Positions 42,865 to 50,459 of a stretch of DNA of 64,000 nt are shown one piece after another (the first letter of the stretch is position 1; each line of letters starts with the position of its first letter). The position numbers were made by a program, and so were the translations under genes. The notes beneath the pieces are model-generated. The model had not been told where the DNA came from, searched no databases, and saw only the letters and a program-made list of their open reading frames with translations. The DNA comes from Terrabacter sp. Root85 (GTDB taxonomy: Bacteria > Actinomycetota > Actinomycetes > Actinomycetales > Dermatophilaceae): positions 62,937 to 126,936 of the forward strand of contig NZ_LMIW01000013.1 of the NCBI RefSeq assembly GCF_001429185.1, written 5' to 3'.

Positions 42865-43037
42865 GGGCGTGCGCTCGGCGCTGGGAAGGGCACGAGGTCG
42901 AGGCCAGCGAATCGGCCGGCCTCGTCCACGAGGCGCACGACGCGGAGGCCCGGGGAGGTCGAGCCGTAGGAGGCAGTCGGGGCCGCGAGAGCGACGACGG
43001 GGGGAGCAGGGGCAGGGGGCAGGGCGGCGAGAGCCAC
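42861..43037 (-). CDS. Small hypothetical protein (58 residues)
   Basis: GTG start with GAAGGA nearby. The sequence begins VALAALPPAPAPPVVAL and ends LVPFPAPSARP, its TGA overlapping the next gene's GTG. Overlap and ribosome site support it. Unknown function. Confidence 0.5.
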   Translation of the reverse strand: MALAALPPAPAPPVVALAAPTASYGSTSPGLRVVRLVDEAGRFAGLDLVPFPAPSARP

Positions 43038-43238
43038 GGGGTCGTCCTTCGGTAGGGGTGATGGCCCAGCCCCGCCCCGTCGCGAAGGACGAGGGCGAGG
43101 GGCGGGACCGGGGAGCCCGCGGGGATCAGTCGCGGGGGTCGAGAGGGGCGCCGCAGGAGAGTCCAGGCGGCACCGAGCAGGGCGGGCGGCGAGGCCCGCG
43201 GGTCACGCGAGGGCGCCGGAGCGGGGCGCGAGGGGGCG
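43038..43238. other. Gap: no convincing gene
   Basis: Very G+C-rich sequence without a supported gene. A long minus-strand reading frame across it (42809-43270) is low-complexity, Pro/Arg-rich and overlaps two better genes. Confidence 0.5.
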
Positions 43239-43365
43239 TGTGTCAGAAACGCGTCACGAACGTGTGCCAACGAGCACTAGACGTTCTTCCTCCTAGAGAG
43301 AGAGCGCCTAGGTAGGTAAAGGAGAGATGCACGTTGGCGCGTCATCGTGACGCGTTTTTGACACA
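43239..43365. repeat. Long inverted repeat, 21-bp arms 85 bp apart
   Basis: Arm 1 is 43239-43259 and arm 2 is 43345-43365; 20 of 21 positions pair. Each arm includes an ACGCGT core. Inner GCCAACG/CGTTGGC at 43266-43272 and 43332-43338 extend the symmetry, and a smaller CCTAG/CTAGG pair is at the middle. It lies in the 358-bp gap between two minus-strand genes. Possible roles: operator pair, replication origin, or RNA hairpin. Confidence 0.75.
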
Positions 43366-43395
43366 GAGCCCGCCCATCCCGGCGCCGCTCCGGCG

Positions 43396-43602
43396 TCAGG
43401 CAGAGCGCCGACGCCGCGCCGGGAGGCTCGTCACGTTCGGCGAACGTTCCGCCGCGCGCGAGCGGGCCTTCGCGGCCTCCTCGCGCTGGAGCATCACGGG
43501 CCGAATCTCGGCCCACATGAGCGCCGCCACGCGGTCGAGCACGTCGGAGAGCATCTCCTCGGGCACGTCGGCGAGGGTCAGGGTCACGGGCAGGTCAGCC
43601 AT
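43396..43602 (-). CDS. Small hypothetical protein
   Basis: A 68-residue protein with an acidic helical start (ADVPEEMLSDVLDRVAALMW) and a basic tail (LPARRRRSA). Unknown family. Located beside the inverted repeat. Confidence 0.55.
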   Translation of the reverse strand: MADLPVTLTLADVPEEMLSDVLDRVAALMWAEIRPVMLQREEAAKARSRAAERSPNVTSLPARRRRSA

Positions 43603-43705
43603 GTTCGGGTGTTCCTCTCTCAGGGTGTTTCAGGTCAGGGCGCCGAGGCCCCGGCGCCGCCCCGTCGAAGGGCAGCGCCGGAGGCTCGGCGGTCGAAGCT
43701 CTCGC

Positions 43706-44635
43706 CTACGCGGCGCGTCGAAGTGGCATCTCCGGCGCCGCCTCGGCGGCATGACGAGCCAGGGCGTCCGCGAGCGTGTCGAGGCCCAGCGCGCGCCGAC
43801 GCGCGTCGGTCGTGACGTACACGGAGCCCCGTCCGCCGCTTGCGCGGCGTCGAGGTCCGATCACGTCATCCGCGACCCGGTAGAAGCCGGTCGCGCCGCC
43901 CACGCGGGGAAGGCAGTCGAGCCCCGCCTCCTCGTCGCCGCCGCCGTCGAGCCAGTCCTCCGGGTCGTCCTCGGCGTACTCGTGCCACTCGCCGAGGACA
44001 GGGCACGCGGCGTACGTGTCGTACAGGGCGCGCGTGCCGATCACGGCGGGCGGCTCCTCGTCGTCGGCGAGCCAGAAGCGCAGCCAAGCGCGAGCGGTCT
44101 CGCCCTCGCGGTGCTTCAGGCTCGCGCGGCTCCGGCGCTTGCGTTCGTCCTCGGGCAGCGGCTCGCGACGCCCACGTGCCACCTTCGGCGGCTCGTACTT
44201 CGTCGCTGCGGTCTTCGCATGGCCCACGACGGCGCGTAAGTAGTCGAGCGCGTCGCGCTCACGCACCCGCGCGCCGAGGGCCCAGAGGGCGGCGTACGTC
44301 TCGGAGTCGCTCGGCGTCGGCGTCGGGAGCGCGCGCAGGCGAGCGAGGAGGACACCCGCCAGCGCGTCGGGTGCGACGCGGAGAGGCGTCTCCTCGCCGG
44401 TCTGGAGGAGCAGTGCTCCGCCCTGTCGGCGGAGGCGATTCCCGGCGTCGCGCAGGGTTGGCGCGAGCCAGCGAGAGGCCAGCACGCGCGGGCCCGGGAG
44501 GTCGAGCGTCTGCGGGTGCTCGTCGCCGTCGAAGGCGTACACCTTGCGCGAGGTCGAGCGGTCTCCGGCGTGTGTGGCGCCGGGTGCGTGGAGCGGTGTT
44601 CGCTGGAGGCGTCGGCCCCAGTCGGTCTCAGTCAT
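43706..44635 (-). CDS. Hypothetical protein, possible replication or DNA-binding role
   Basis: A 309-residue protein, the largest element gene besides the integrase. It contains a basic middle (EDERKRRSRASLKHREGE) and ALYDTYAACPVLGEWHEY, which is faintly like the C-terminal winged-helix of phage and plasmid primases, but the primase and helicase motifs are absent. Not assigned. Confidence 0.6.
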   Translation of the reverse strand: MTETDWGRRLQRTPLHAPGATHAGDRSTSRKVYAFDGDEHPQTLDLPGPRVLASRWLAPTLRDAGNRLRRQGGALLLQTGEETPLRVAPDALAGVLLARLRALPTPTPSDSETYAALWALGARVRERDALDYLRAVVGHAKTAATKYEPPKVARGRREPLPEDERKRRSRASLKHREGETARAWLRFWLADDEEPPAVIGTRALYDTYAACPVLGEWHEYAEDDPEDWLDGGGDEEAGLDCLPRVGGATGFYRVADDVIGPRRRASGGRGSVYVTTDARRRALGLDTLADALARHAAEAAPEMPLRRAA

Positions 44636-44770
44636 CAGGGAATCCGTTCGTTGTCAGGGTGAGGCGCCGCTGGCGGGCGGCGTTGTGTCATGGGCGGGCT
44701 CGGCGGCGTAGGTGTGTGGCGACGCCGCCCCTCCGTCGAGGAGCGGCGCCGCGCACGGCCCGCCAGAGCC

Positions 44771-44908
44771 TCATCCCGCCGCGGAGATCCGCGGAGGCGT
44801 GAGGTGCCCGCCCGCCGCCCGGGCTCGGACCTCGGCGCATGGCAAACCGAGGGAGCCGCACGAGACGACGGGCGGGCGGTCCTCCTCGGGCGACACCTTC
44901 ACGAGCAC
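44771..44908 (-). CDS. Possible small gene (45 residues)
   Basis: GTG start; the sequence begins VLVKVSPEEDRPPVVSCG and ends PPRISAAG. No clear ribosome site. It is the only plausible frame found in the 389-bp gap 44636-45024, which otherwise shows nothing. Confidence 0.25.
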   Translation of the reverse strand: MLVKVSPEEDRPPVVSCGSLGLPCAEVRARAAGGHLTPPRISAAG

Positions 44909-45024
44909 CGAGGAGGAGCAGAGGCCCAGGAACGCGCCACGCGGCGCCCTCCCGGGCGGAGAGGAGGCGCCCAGCCCAGGGCAGGGCGGGGGCGGAATCG
45001 CTTGTCAGACAGGCGCGTACGGCA

Positions 45025-45210
45025 TCAGAGGCCGCGGAGCGTGTCCACGATGTCGAGCGCCTCGCGGGCCTCGGCCAGCGCGATAGCGGCGTCGATGCGG
45101 CGGTTCCGCTCTCGGCGGTTCCACGAGGCGCGGCAGCGGTCCGAGCAGAACCGAGCATCGGAACGCGCGTCGGCGTCAAGGAAGTGACTCGGGTCGTTCT
45201 GGCAGCGCAT
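45025..45210 (-). CDS. Small zinc-ribbon protein
   Basis: A 61-residue protein: MRCQNDPSHFLDADARSDARF then CSDRCRASWNRRERNRR. The cysteines C3, C22 and C26, with H9, could bind zinc. Strong AGGAGGTG upstream. Such small ribbons occur in phages and plasmids next to regulators. Confidence 0.7.
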   Translation of the reverse strand: MRCQNDPSHFLDADARSDARFCSDRCRASWNRRERNRRIDAAIALAEAREALDIVDTLRGL

Positions 45211-45548
45211 GGGCGTTGCACCTCCTCTCGGAGCCGGTCGTTCGGATATCTGCGAAATGAGAAGCGCCCGCGGCGAAGACGCCGGGGGCGCACGGCACAG
45301 GGGGGGTCAAGAAAGGAATCCGCCAGCACCGTGTCAGGTGCTCACGGCCAGATCGTTGGCTACATGAGTAGAGGGCCAGTCGTGAGGTCTGTGCTCACGC
45401 GCCGCACGGGTGGTGCGTGGTTGCCACAAGAGGAATGGGCCGACGCAGTGCCGTCTGCTCATCGTTCGGGCGGCGTTTACACGAAGCTCCGACGCGGGGA
45501 CGCCAGAGGCCCCCACCCGTGGAAGGGCGAGGGCCTCGGTAGTTGTCG
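45211..45548. other. Gap holding a possible 62-residue plus-strand ORF
   Basis: An ATG at 45364 opens a 62-codon frame to 45552 (MSRGPVVRSVLTRR...GGVYTKLRRGDARGPHP), without a clear ribosome site. It runs against the integrase-side genes. It might be a recombination directionality factor, but the size alone does not show this. A hairpin (45506-45537) lies within. Confidence 0.25.
45506..45537 (-). terminator. Hairpin after the Zn-ribbon gene
   Basis: A 7-bp stem GAGGCCC/GGGCCTC lies just after the 45549 stop on the minus strand. Confidence 0.45.
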
Positions 45549-45719
45549 CTAGCGCGTGTGGTCGCCGGGCAAGGCGGAGCGTGTCTCCTCGCCGCAGTCC
45601 GGCGACTCGCAGCGGGTCTCCCAGACAGTCACGACGCCCGTCTCTCGATGATCGAGCGTGCGAGTCATGACCGCGGGACCGAGGCACTTGGCGCAGAGGA
45701 CGCGCTCCTGCTTGCTCAT
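45549..45719 (-). CDS. Small two-CxxC zinc protein (56 residues)
   Basis: MSKQERVLCAKCLGPAV... followed by a second cysteine pair C-E-S-P-D-C. A typical phage-type zinc ribbon of 56 residues. It directly follows the integrase gene (35 bases). Ribosome site weak. Confidence 0.6.
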   Translation of the reverse strand: MSKQERVLCAKCLGPAVMTRTLDHRETGVVTVWETRCESPDCGEETRSALPGDHTR

Positions 45720-45753
45720 GCGCTCAGGCTAGGCGGGGCGACTCGGCAGCGTG

Positions 45754-47343
45754 TCAGGCGCGCCAGTGGAACTTCAGCCGCTCCGCGCCGCGGAACGCGG
45801 AGTTCCCGCCGCTGTGCCTGCCCTTGTTGACGACGACACGGACGAGGAACAGGTCGAGGAACTCGCGCCACTCCTCGACGGACCACGAGGCCCAGGGGCC
45901 CTCTAGGAGCGGGTCGCCGCTCGGGTCGTCGGCAGAGGCGAGAAGGTCGAGGAAGGGCACGACCGGCGCCGACGGGGCGAGCGATTCGAGCGTCGCAGCT
46001 GCGCCCTCCACTCGCGCGGACAGGTTGCGCACCTGACGGGCGTAGCGCTCGGCACCGTTCGCGCCGTCGAACAGGCCCGCAGCGCGGTCGTCGTCCAGCC
46101 GGTCCAGCGCCGCCAGCGCCTCCGCTCGCGCCCGCTGCGCGGCGCTACGCGCCTCGATGTCGGCGCTCGCGGTCGTCTTCGCGGCGAACCGCTCCGACGC
46201 CGCCGACAGAAGCGCGGCGTCCGCCTCGTCCTCCGGGTCGAGGTGGGAGAGACGCCGCAGCACCTCGCCGGTCACGTACGCCTCTGAGTGGCGGACTGCG
46301 ACCGCCACGCCGTCGCATCCGGTCTGCCCTCGACGGGCCTTCATGCAGCGGTAGGCACCGCCTCCGGGCGCCGAGAGGCGCCGGTCGATGCCCATGCGCG
46401 AGCCACAGGCGCACTCCATGAGGAAGCCGCCGAAGAGAGAGGGCGCCGTGCCGCGTCCGCGGACGGGCGCTCGGGAGTCGAGGACGCGCTGGAGGGCGTG
46501 CCACGCCTCCGGCGAGACAATGCCCTCCCACGGGCGGATGAGCGAGCCATCTTCGGCGAGCGCGATGCGCTTCACGTTCGGACCTGACTCCTTGCCGTCA
46601 CGGGCCTCGGGCATGTAGCCCGCGAGTTGCGGCGAGCGGAGCCAGCGCATGAGGGTCGAGGTGCCCCACTCGGCGCCGTTGATCGTGCGGACCTCCCGGG
46701 CGTTGAGGTCGCGGACGACGGAGCGGACCGACTCGCCCTCCATGACCCGGGCGATGATCTTGCGGGCCTCGCCCGCGGTCTCCAGATCAGGCACGAGACG
46801 CCGGACTACGAGGCGCCCGTCGAGGACGCTCTCGGCGCGCATCCCGAAGGGCGGGCGTCCTCCGGCGTGCGAGCCTGCCTCGCGCAGCAGGGCCTTGCTC
46901 GCCTTCGTGCGCGTCGAGATGCTCGCCGACTCCTGCTCGGCCATCGCCGCGAAGAGGGCGAAGATGCCGCGGCCCATCGGCGAGCCAGTGTCGAGGAAGG
47001 GCTCGTTCACGGAGAGGAGGCTCGCGCCGTTCTCGGCGAGTTCGCCGACGAGGCGGACCGCCTCGATGACGCCGCGCCGGGTGAGTCGGTCGAGTCGGTA
47101 GACGACGAGAACGGAAGCCTCGCCGCGCCGGATGGCATCGAGAGCGGCGTCCAGCCCGGGGCGAGCCGCTCGGGGGTCGTAGCCGCTCGCGCCCACGTCC
47201 TCGAAGTGGTCCACGAACGTCCAGCCGCGCGCCTCCACGAGCGCCTTCGTCTTGCGCCTCTGCGCTTCCGGCGACGCGGCGGAGTCGTCTTCGCGGGCCT
47301 TGCTCTGGCGGGCGTACGTGATGGCGCGGGTCGGGGTCGGCAT
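45754..47343 (-). CDS. Large serine recombinase (integrase)
   Basis: A 529-residue large serine integrase. The N-terminal resolvase domain has the nucleophile in YARQS (S14), EAQRRKTKAL, VYRLDRLTRR and the AEQESASISTRTK helix. A recombinase domain (AGYMPEARDG, RPWEGIVS) and zinc ribbon (C-A-C-G-S...C-M-K-A...C) follow, with a coiled coil near 410-470. The ATG is 24 bp from the attR core. It integrates the element into tadC; excision should need a directionality factor not identified here. Confidence 0.93.
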   Translation of the reverse strand: MPTPTRAITYARQSKAREDDSAASPEAQRRKTKALVEARGWTFVDHFEDVGASGYDPRAARPGLDAALDAIRRGEASVLVVYRLDRLTRRGVIEAVRLVGELAENGASLLSVNEPFLDTGSPMGRGIFALFAAMAEQESASISTRTKASKALLREAGSHAGGRPPFGMRAESVLDGRLVVRRLVPDLETAGEARKIIARVMEGESVRSVVRDLNAREVRTINGAEWGTSTLMRWLRSPQLAGYMPEARDGKESGPNVKRIALAEDGSLIRPWEGIVSPEAWHALQRVLDSRAPVRGRGTAPSLFGGFLMECACGSRMGIDRRLSAPGGGAYRCMKARRGQTGCDGVAVAVRHSEAYVTGEVLRRLSHLDPEDEADAALLSAASERFAAKTTASADIEARSAAQRARAEALAALDRLDDDRAAGLFDGANGAERYARQVRNLSARVEGAAATLESLAPSAPVVPFLDLLASADDPSGDPLLEGPWASWSVEEWREFLDLFLVRVVVNKGRHSGGNSAFRGAERLKFHWRA

Positions 47344-47386
47344 GGTGCACAAGGTACGCGCTCGGTCGAGCGTGGGACGCCGCTCG
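47344..47386. other. attR (element left half plus bacterial right half)
   Basis: The element side GGTGCACAAGGTACGCGCTCG precedes GT at 47365-47366, and the tadC coding sequence CGAGCGTGGGACGCC follows. Joining the two element halves gives an attP in which 17 of 21 paired positions are complementary around the central GT. Confidence 0.85.
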
Positions 47387-47562
47387 CCGACGTGCTCCGG
47401 GCCCAGGCGCAGGACGTCCGCGAGGACGGGCGACGCACCCTCATGGAGGAGGGCGGGAAGAAGGAGATCTACATGATGGTCCCCATCGTCTTCCTCACCC
47501 TGCCCGTGACCGTGCTTTTCGCGCTCTACCCCGGCCTCAGCTTCCTCCACCTCAAGCTCTGA
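47365..47562 (+). pseudogene. tadC: TadC 3-prime part, separated by the element
   Basis: Codons VERGTPLADVLRAQAQ through FALYPGLSFLHLKL, the C-terminal tail and last helix of TadC. No start of its own. Joined in frame to the 5-prime part at 36408-37187 it makes a 325-residue TadC of normal length. Confidence 0.9.
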
Positions 47563-47614
47563 CACCCGGCCCACCGAGTGTCCTGTCACCGCAGTCCCAC
47601 ACAGGGAGAAGAGA

Positions 47615-47830
47615 ATGAACCGCATCATCACCACACACGCCCGAGCCCGAGCGGCCGTCACGACCGCCGTGTCGCGTCGGATCGCCGGCCCTCGTGACCG
47701 CGGGGACGTCCCCGGCTGGGTCCTCATCACGATCATGACCGCAGGGCTCGTCACCGCGCTGTGGGCCCTCGCCGGCCCCCAGCTCGGGCAGCTCTTCAGC
47801 GACGCCATCTCGGACGTCAAGGGCCCGTGA
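47615..47830 (+). CDS. Small Flp/Tad pilin-like membrane protein
   Basis: A 71-residue protein with a basic leader (about 1-30) and one helix (GWVLITIMTAGLVTALWAL). It matches the short pilin-type proteins of actinobacterial Tad operons but lacks the Glu at position 5 after the Gly cleavage site. Probably a pilin or pseudopilin. Its TGA overlaps the GTG of the TadE gene. Confidence 0.7.
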   Translation: MNRIITTHARARAAVTTAVSRRIAGPRDRGDVPGWVLITIMTAGLVTALWALAGPQLGQLFSDAISDVKGP

Positions 47831-48276
47831 CGCCCGGGTCGCTCCTGGCCCGACTTGAGCACCGCTCGACCAGCGCACCTGATCGCGAGCGTGGTTCTGC
47901 CATAGCGGAGTTCGTCATGGTGGCTGCCCTCCTTCTGGTCGTGGCGATGGGGGTGTTCCAGCTCGGCCTGGCGCTCTACGTCCGCAACACGCTGATCTCG
48001 GCCGCGTCCGAGGGCGCCCGCTACGGCGCTCGAGCCGATGCGCAGCCCGGTGACGGCATCGCACGCACCGAGGCGCTCATCACCTCGGCGTTGAGCTCGA
48101 CGTTCGCCCAGGACGTGAGCGCCACCCGTTCCGTCACCGCCTCGGGGGTGCGCGTCGTGGAGGTCCGCGTGACGGCGCCGCTGCCGGTCATCGGTCCGAT
48201 CGGACCCGCGGGCGCGCTCACGGTGTCCGGTCGCGCCTTCAGCGAGGAGCAGGTCGTGGCCGGAGGCACCCGATGA
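47827..48276 (+). CDS. tadE: TadE-like pseudopilin
   Basis: A 149-residue protein with the TadE pattern: ERGSAIAEFVMVAALLLVVAMGVFQLGLALYVRN (helix near residues 28-55), then an extracellular region. Processing would follow the Gly of RGS. ATGA overlap with the next gene. Confidence 0.85.
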   Translation: MTPGSLLARLEHRSTSAPDRERGSAIAEFVMVAALLLVVAMGVFQLGLALYVRNTLISAASEGARYGARADAQPGDGIARTEALITSALSSTFAQDVSATRSVTASGVRVVEVRVTAPLPVIGPIGPAGALTVSGRAFSEEQVVAGGTR

Positions 48277-48749
48277 TCCGGCCGCAGGACGTCCTCGCCC
48301 GGGCCGCCGGTCGGGCTGGCTGCCGGAGTGACGTCGAGGCTGGTCGCGCCATCCTCGAGTTCATCTTCCTCGGCCTCCTGCTCCTGCTCCCGCTCACCTA
48401 CCTCGTGCTCACCGCGGCTCGGCTCCAGGCAGCCTCCTTCTCGGCGTCGCTGGCCGGGCGGGAGGCCGGCCGCGCCTTCGTCACGGCGCGGTCCGACGAC
48501 GACGGCTATGCCCGCGCCCGAGCGGCGGCCCAGCTGGCCTTCACCGACTTCTCCTTCGAGGACGCCGCAGCGGTGTCCGTGGCGTGTGACGGCTCTCCCT
48601 GCCTGCGCCCCGACGGAACGGTGACCTCCACGGCGACGATCGAGGTCCGGCTCCCGCTCGTGCCGGACTTCATCGCCTCGCACGTGCCGGCCTCCGTGAC
48701 CATCTCGTCGGTCCACGTCGCCTCCGTCGACCGGTTCGTGGCGCGATGA
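48273..48749 (+). CDS. TadE/TadF-like pseudopilin
   Basis: A 158-residue protein with N-terminal EAGRAILEFIFLGLLLLLPLTYLVL and a helix near 27-48, and one disulphide candidate (CDGSPC). A TadF-like minor pilin by position and pattern. It overlaps its neighbours by four bases on both sides. Confidence 0.75.
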   Translation: MIRPQDVLARAAGRAGCRSDVEAGRAILEFIFLGLLLLLPLTYLVLTAARLQAASFSASLAGREAGRAFVTARSDDDGYARARAAAQLAFTDFSFEDAAAVSVACDGSPCLRPDGTVTSTATIEVRLPLVPDFIASHVPASVTISSVHVASVDRFVAR

Positions 48750-49255
48750 CGAGCACGTATGCCGTCCGCCTCCGGGCCGTCGTCCGTCGCCTCCGCGCTC
48801 GGACAGGTCACCGTCGAGTCCGCGACGAGGGCCAGATCGGCGTCCTCGCCCTCGGCCTGTTCGTGCTCGCGACCCTCCTGGTCCTCGGCGCCGTCGACGT
48901 CACTGCGGCCCAGCTGGCGCGGATGCGCCTGCTCGACGCCGCAGACTCGGCGGCTCTCGACGCCGCCGACGCGCTGGACGAGCGCGCCGCCTACGAGGCC
49001 GGCGTCCTCGACCAGCTCGCCATCACCGACGAGTCCGTGGCCAGCGCCGCCACGGCCCATCTGGCGCGCACGCCGCTGCCGTCCGGGATCACCGCGTGGT
49101 CCGTCGTCCCCGACACCGGCACGAGCGACGGCGCCACAGCCGTCGTCACGATCCAGGGGACGGCGACGCTGCCGATGAGTGGGTGGGTCCTCGAGTCCCT
49201 CGGCGGCAGCGTCACCATCACCGTGACGTCCCGGGCCCGTGCGCCGCTCGGGTGA
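48746..49255 (+). CDS. TadG-like / TIGR03816-type secretion-neighbourhood protein
   Basis: A 169-residue protein: DEGQIGVLALGLFVLATLLVLGAVDV at about 27-52, then AQLARMRLLDAADSAALDAADAL. This is the Tad-neighbourhood TadG-like type, a membrane-anchored protein of the pilus operon. Last clear gene of the Tad operon. Confidence 0.75.
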   Translation: MTSTYAVRLRAVVRRLRARTGHRRVRDEGQIGVLALGLFVLATLLVLGAVDVTAAQLARMRLLDAADSAALDAADALDERAAYEAGVLDQLAITDESVASAATAHLARTPLPSGITAWSVVPDTGTSDGATAVVTIQGTATLPMSGWVLESLGGSVTITVTSRARAPLG

Positions 49256-49326
49256 CTCGGGGCGGCGCCGCGGCACACGGACCACCTGTCGTGATCACCG
49301 TCCGTCGAGAGGAGTGACGGAGATAC

Positions 49327-49491
49327 GTGGCGCAACCGCCTGATCCGCGTCGCCGATCGACAGGAGTTCCCGCGGCCGACCCCGATCCGTTCGAGCACCT
49401 TCCGGCTGACCTGCGGCGCGAGGCCCAGCAAGCCGCAGTGGACAAGGCCCGGGCCGAGGCGGACAAGGCTGCGGCGCGACGTCTGCCGTGA
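49327..49491 (+). CDS. Small basic protein (54 residues)
   Basis: GTG start with GGAG nearby; the sequence has DPFEHLPADLRREAQQAA and a helical KARAEADKAAARR end. Its TGA overlaps the next GTG. Unknown. Confidence 0.45.
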   Translation: MAQPPDPRRRSTGVPAADPDPFEHLPADLRREAQQAAVDKARAEADKAAARRLP

Positions 49492-50388
49492 CGCACGAGG
49501 ACTCCACGTGTGCGGTCGCGGTGGTCGACGCACTCGCCACTGCCGGGTGCACGGTGTCCCTCGACACCTTCCGGACCTTGGGTCGCAGTCCGCTGCAGAA
49601 ACGGCTCGGTCGCCTCGGGGGCCGCCGTGAGCACCTTCGCCCTGGGGGCGACTCGCGACCGCCAAGGCGGGAACAGCCACCGCCGTGGCCGAGGCCACCG
49701 CTGCGCTGGCCAAGGCCACCGCTGTGCTGGCCAAGGCGAAGGCCGAGCTCGCCGACCTCCTTGCCGACCCGCCCGTCCCGGACTCGGAGAGCAGTCCCTG
49801 GAGGATGCCGTCGAGGTGGCGCCCCTCGGCCTCGCCGCCGGACAGGAGCACCTGGCCGCCGTGGCGCTCGTGGCCGACAAGGGGACGCTCGTGCTCGGCC
49901 AGGTCGACGCGTTCCTCGTCTCGGTCGAAGCCACGCCGGCCACCGGTCGGTCGGCGTGGGCGACGGCGCGCATGCTCGAGTGGCTCCACCTCGCGCCCGG
50001 AGCCGGTGGATGTTCCGACCACGAGCGGCCGACCACGCACGCGGTGCTCGTGCGCTCCGGCAAGGGCGACGTCACCATGACGACGTCCAGCCGCGCACTC
50101 TGGCTCCCCGACCGCTTCTCGGCCGACGGCACCCAGTCCATGTCCTACCTGTGCCTCGACGTGGACACCGACACCGTCCTCGCGGCGGGGGTCGTGGCTC
50201 GCACCGGAGTGGTCGGGGGAAGCTGGGCCGCACCCAGGACGTCGCCAACCCTGATCGCCCACTCACCGACGCAAAAACCCCCAAAACGCTCACACGCCAG
50301 ACTGATCCGCACTAGCGTCCGTCGACGACGCCCACACCGCCCAGCACGTCCAAGGCCTGGCGGCGTGGCACGTCGAGACAGGGAGTGA
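49488..50388 (+). pseudogene. Degraded gene with frameshifts
   Basis: Coding-like sequence passes through three frames: a start VTHEDSTCAVAVVDALATAG (frame of 49488), a coil-like Ala/Lys-rich middle with a 21-bp tandem repeat at 49694-49735, and EVAPLGLAAGQEHLAAVAL plus TGRSAWATARMLEWLHL in a third frame. No single open frame keeps the pattern. Either a pseudogene or a frameshift in the sequence. Product not recognised. Confidence 0.4.
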
Positions 50389-50415
50389 TGGCGCCGTCCG
50401 AAGGGCGGCGCCATC
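50387..50415. promoter_or_regulatory. Hairpin in leader of lamin-tail gene
   Basis: GATGGCGCCG pairs with CGGCGCCATC (10 bp, 9-base loop), 45 bases before the ATG. Possible leader hairpin or end of the upstream transcript. Confidence 0.45.
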
Positions 50416-50459
50416 CGCACGTGCCGCGACCACGGGGTCGCGACGACAGACAGGGAAGC

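Larger units (their letters stand above)
37188..47366. mobile_element. 10,177-bp serine-integrase element inserted in tadC (satellite-like)
   Basis: Bounded by attL (GT at 37188-37189) and attR (GT at 47365-47366). Joining the outer flanks restores a continuous TadC frame. The right end holds a large serine integrase reading inward from attR. Most genes are on the minus strand. Contents: terminase-small-subunit-like protein, many small unknown proteins, two Zn-finger proteins, and a HEPN-like/DUF4145 pair near attL. No recognisable capsid, portal, tail, large terminase or lysin. The motif GTATGCC, frequent elsewhere, was not seen inside. Confidence 0.92.

Noticed and set aside
42809-43270. 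153-codon minus-strand frame in the element
   Set aside because: Pro/Arg/Ser-rich low complexity, overlaps two better-supported short genes.
44688-45329. 213-codon minus-strand frame
   Set aside because: Composition unlike protein; overlaps the zinc-ribbon gene with a strong ribosome site.
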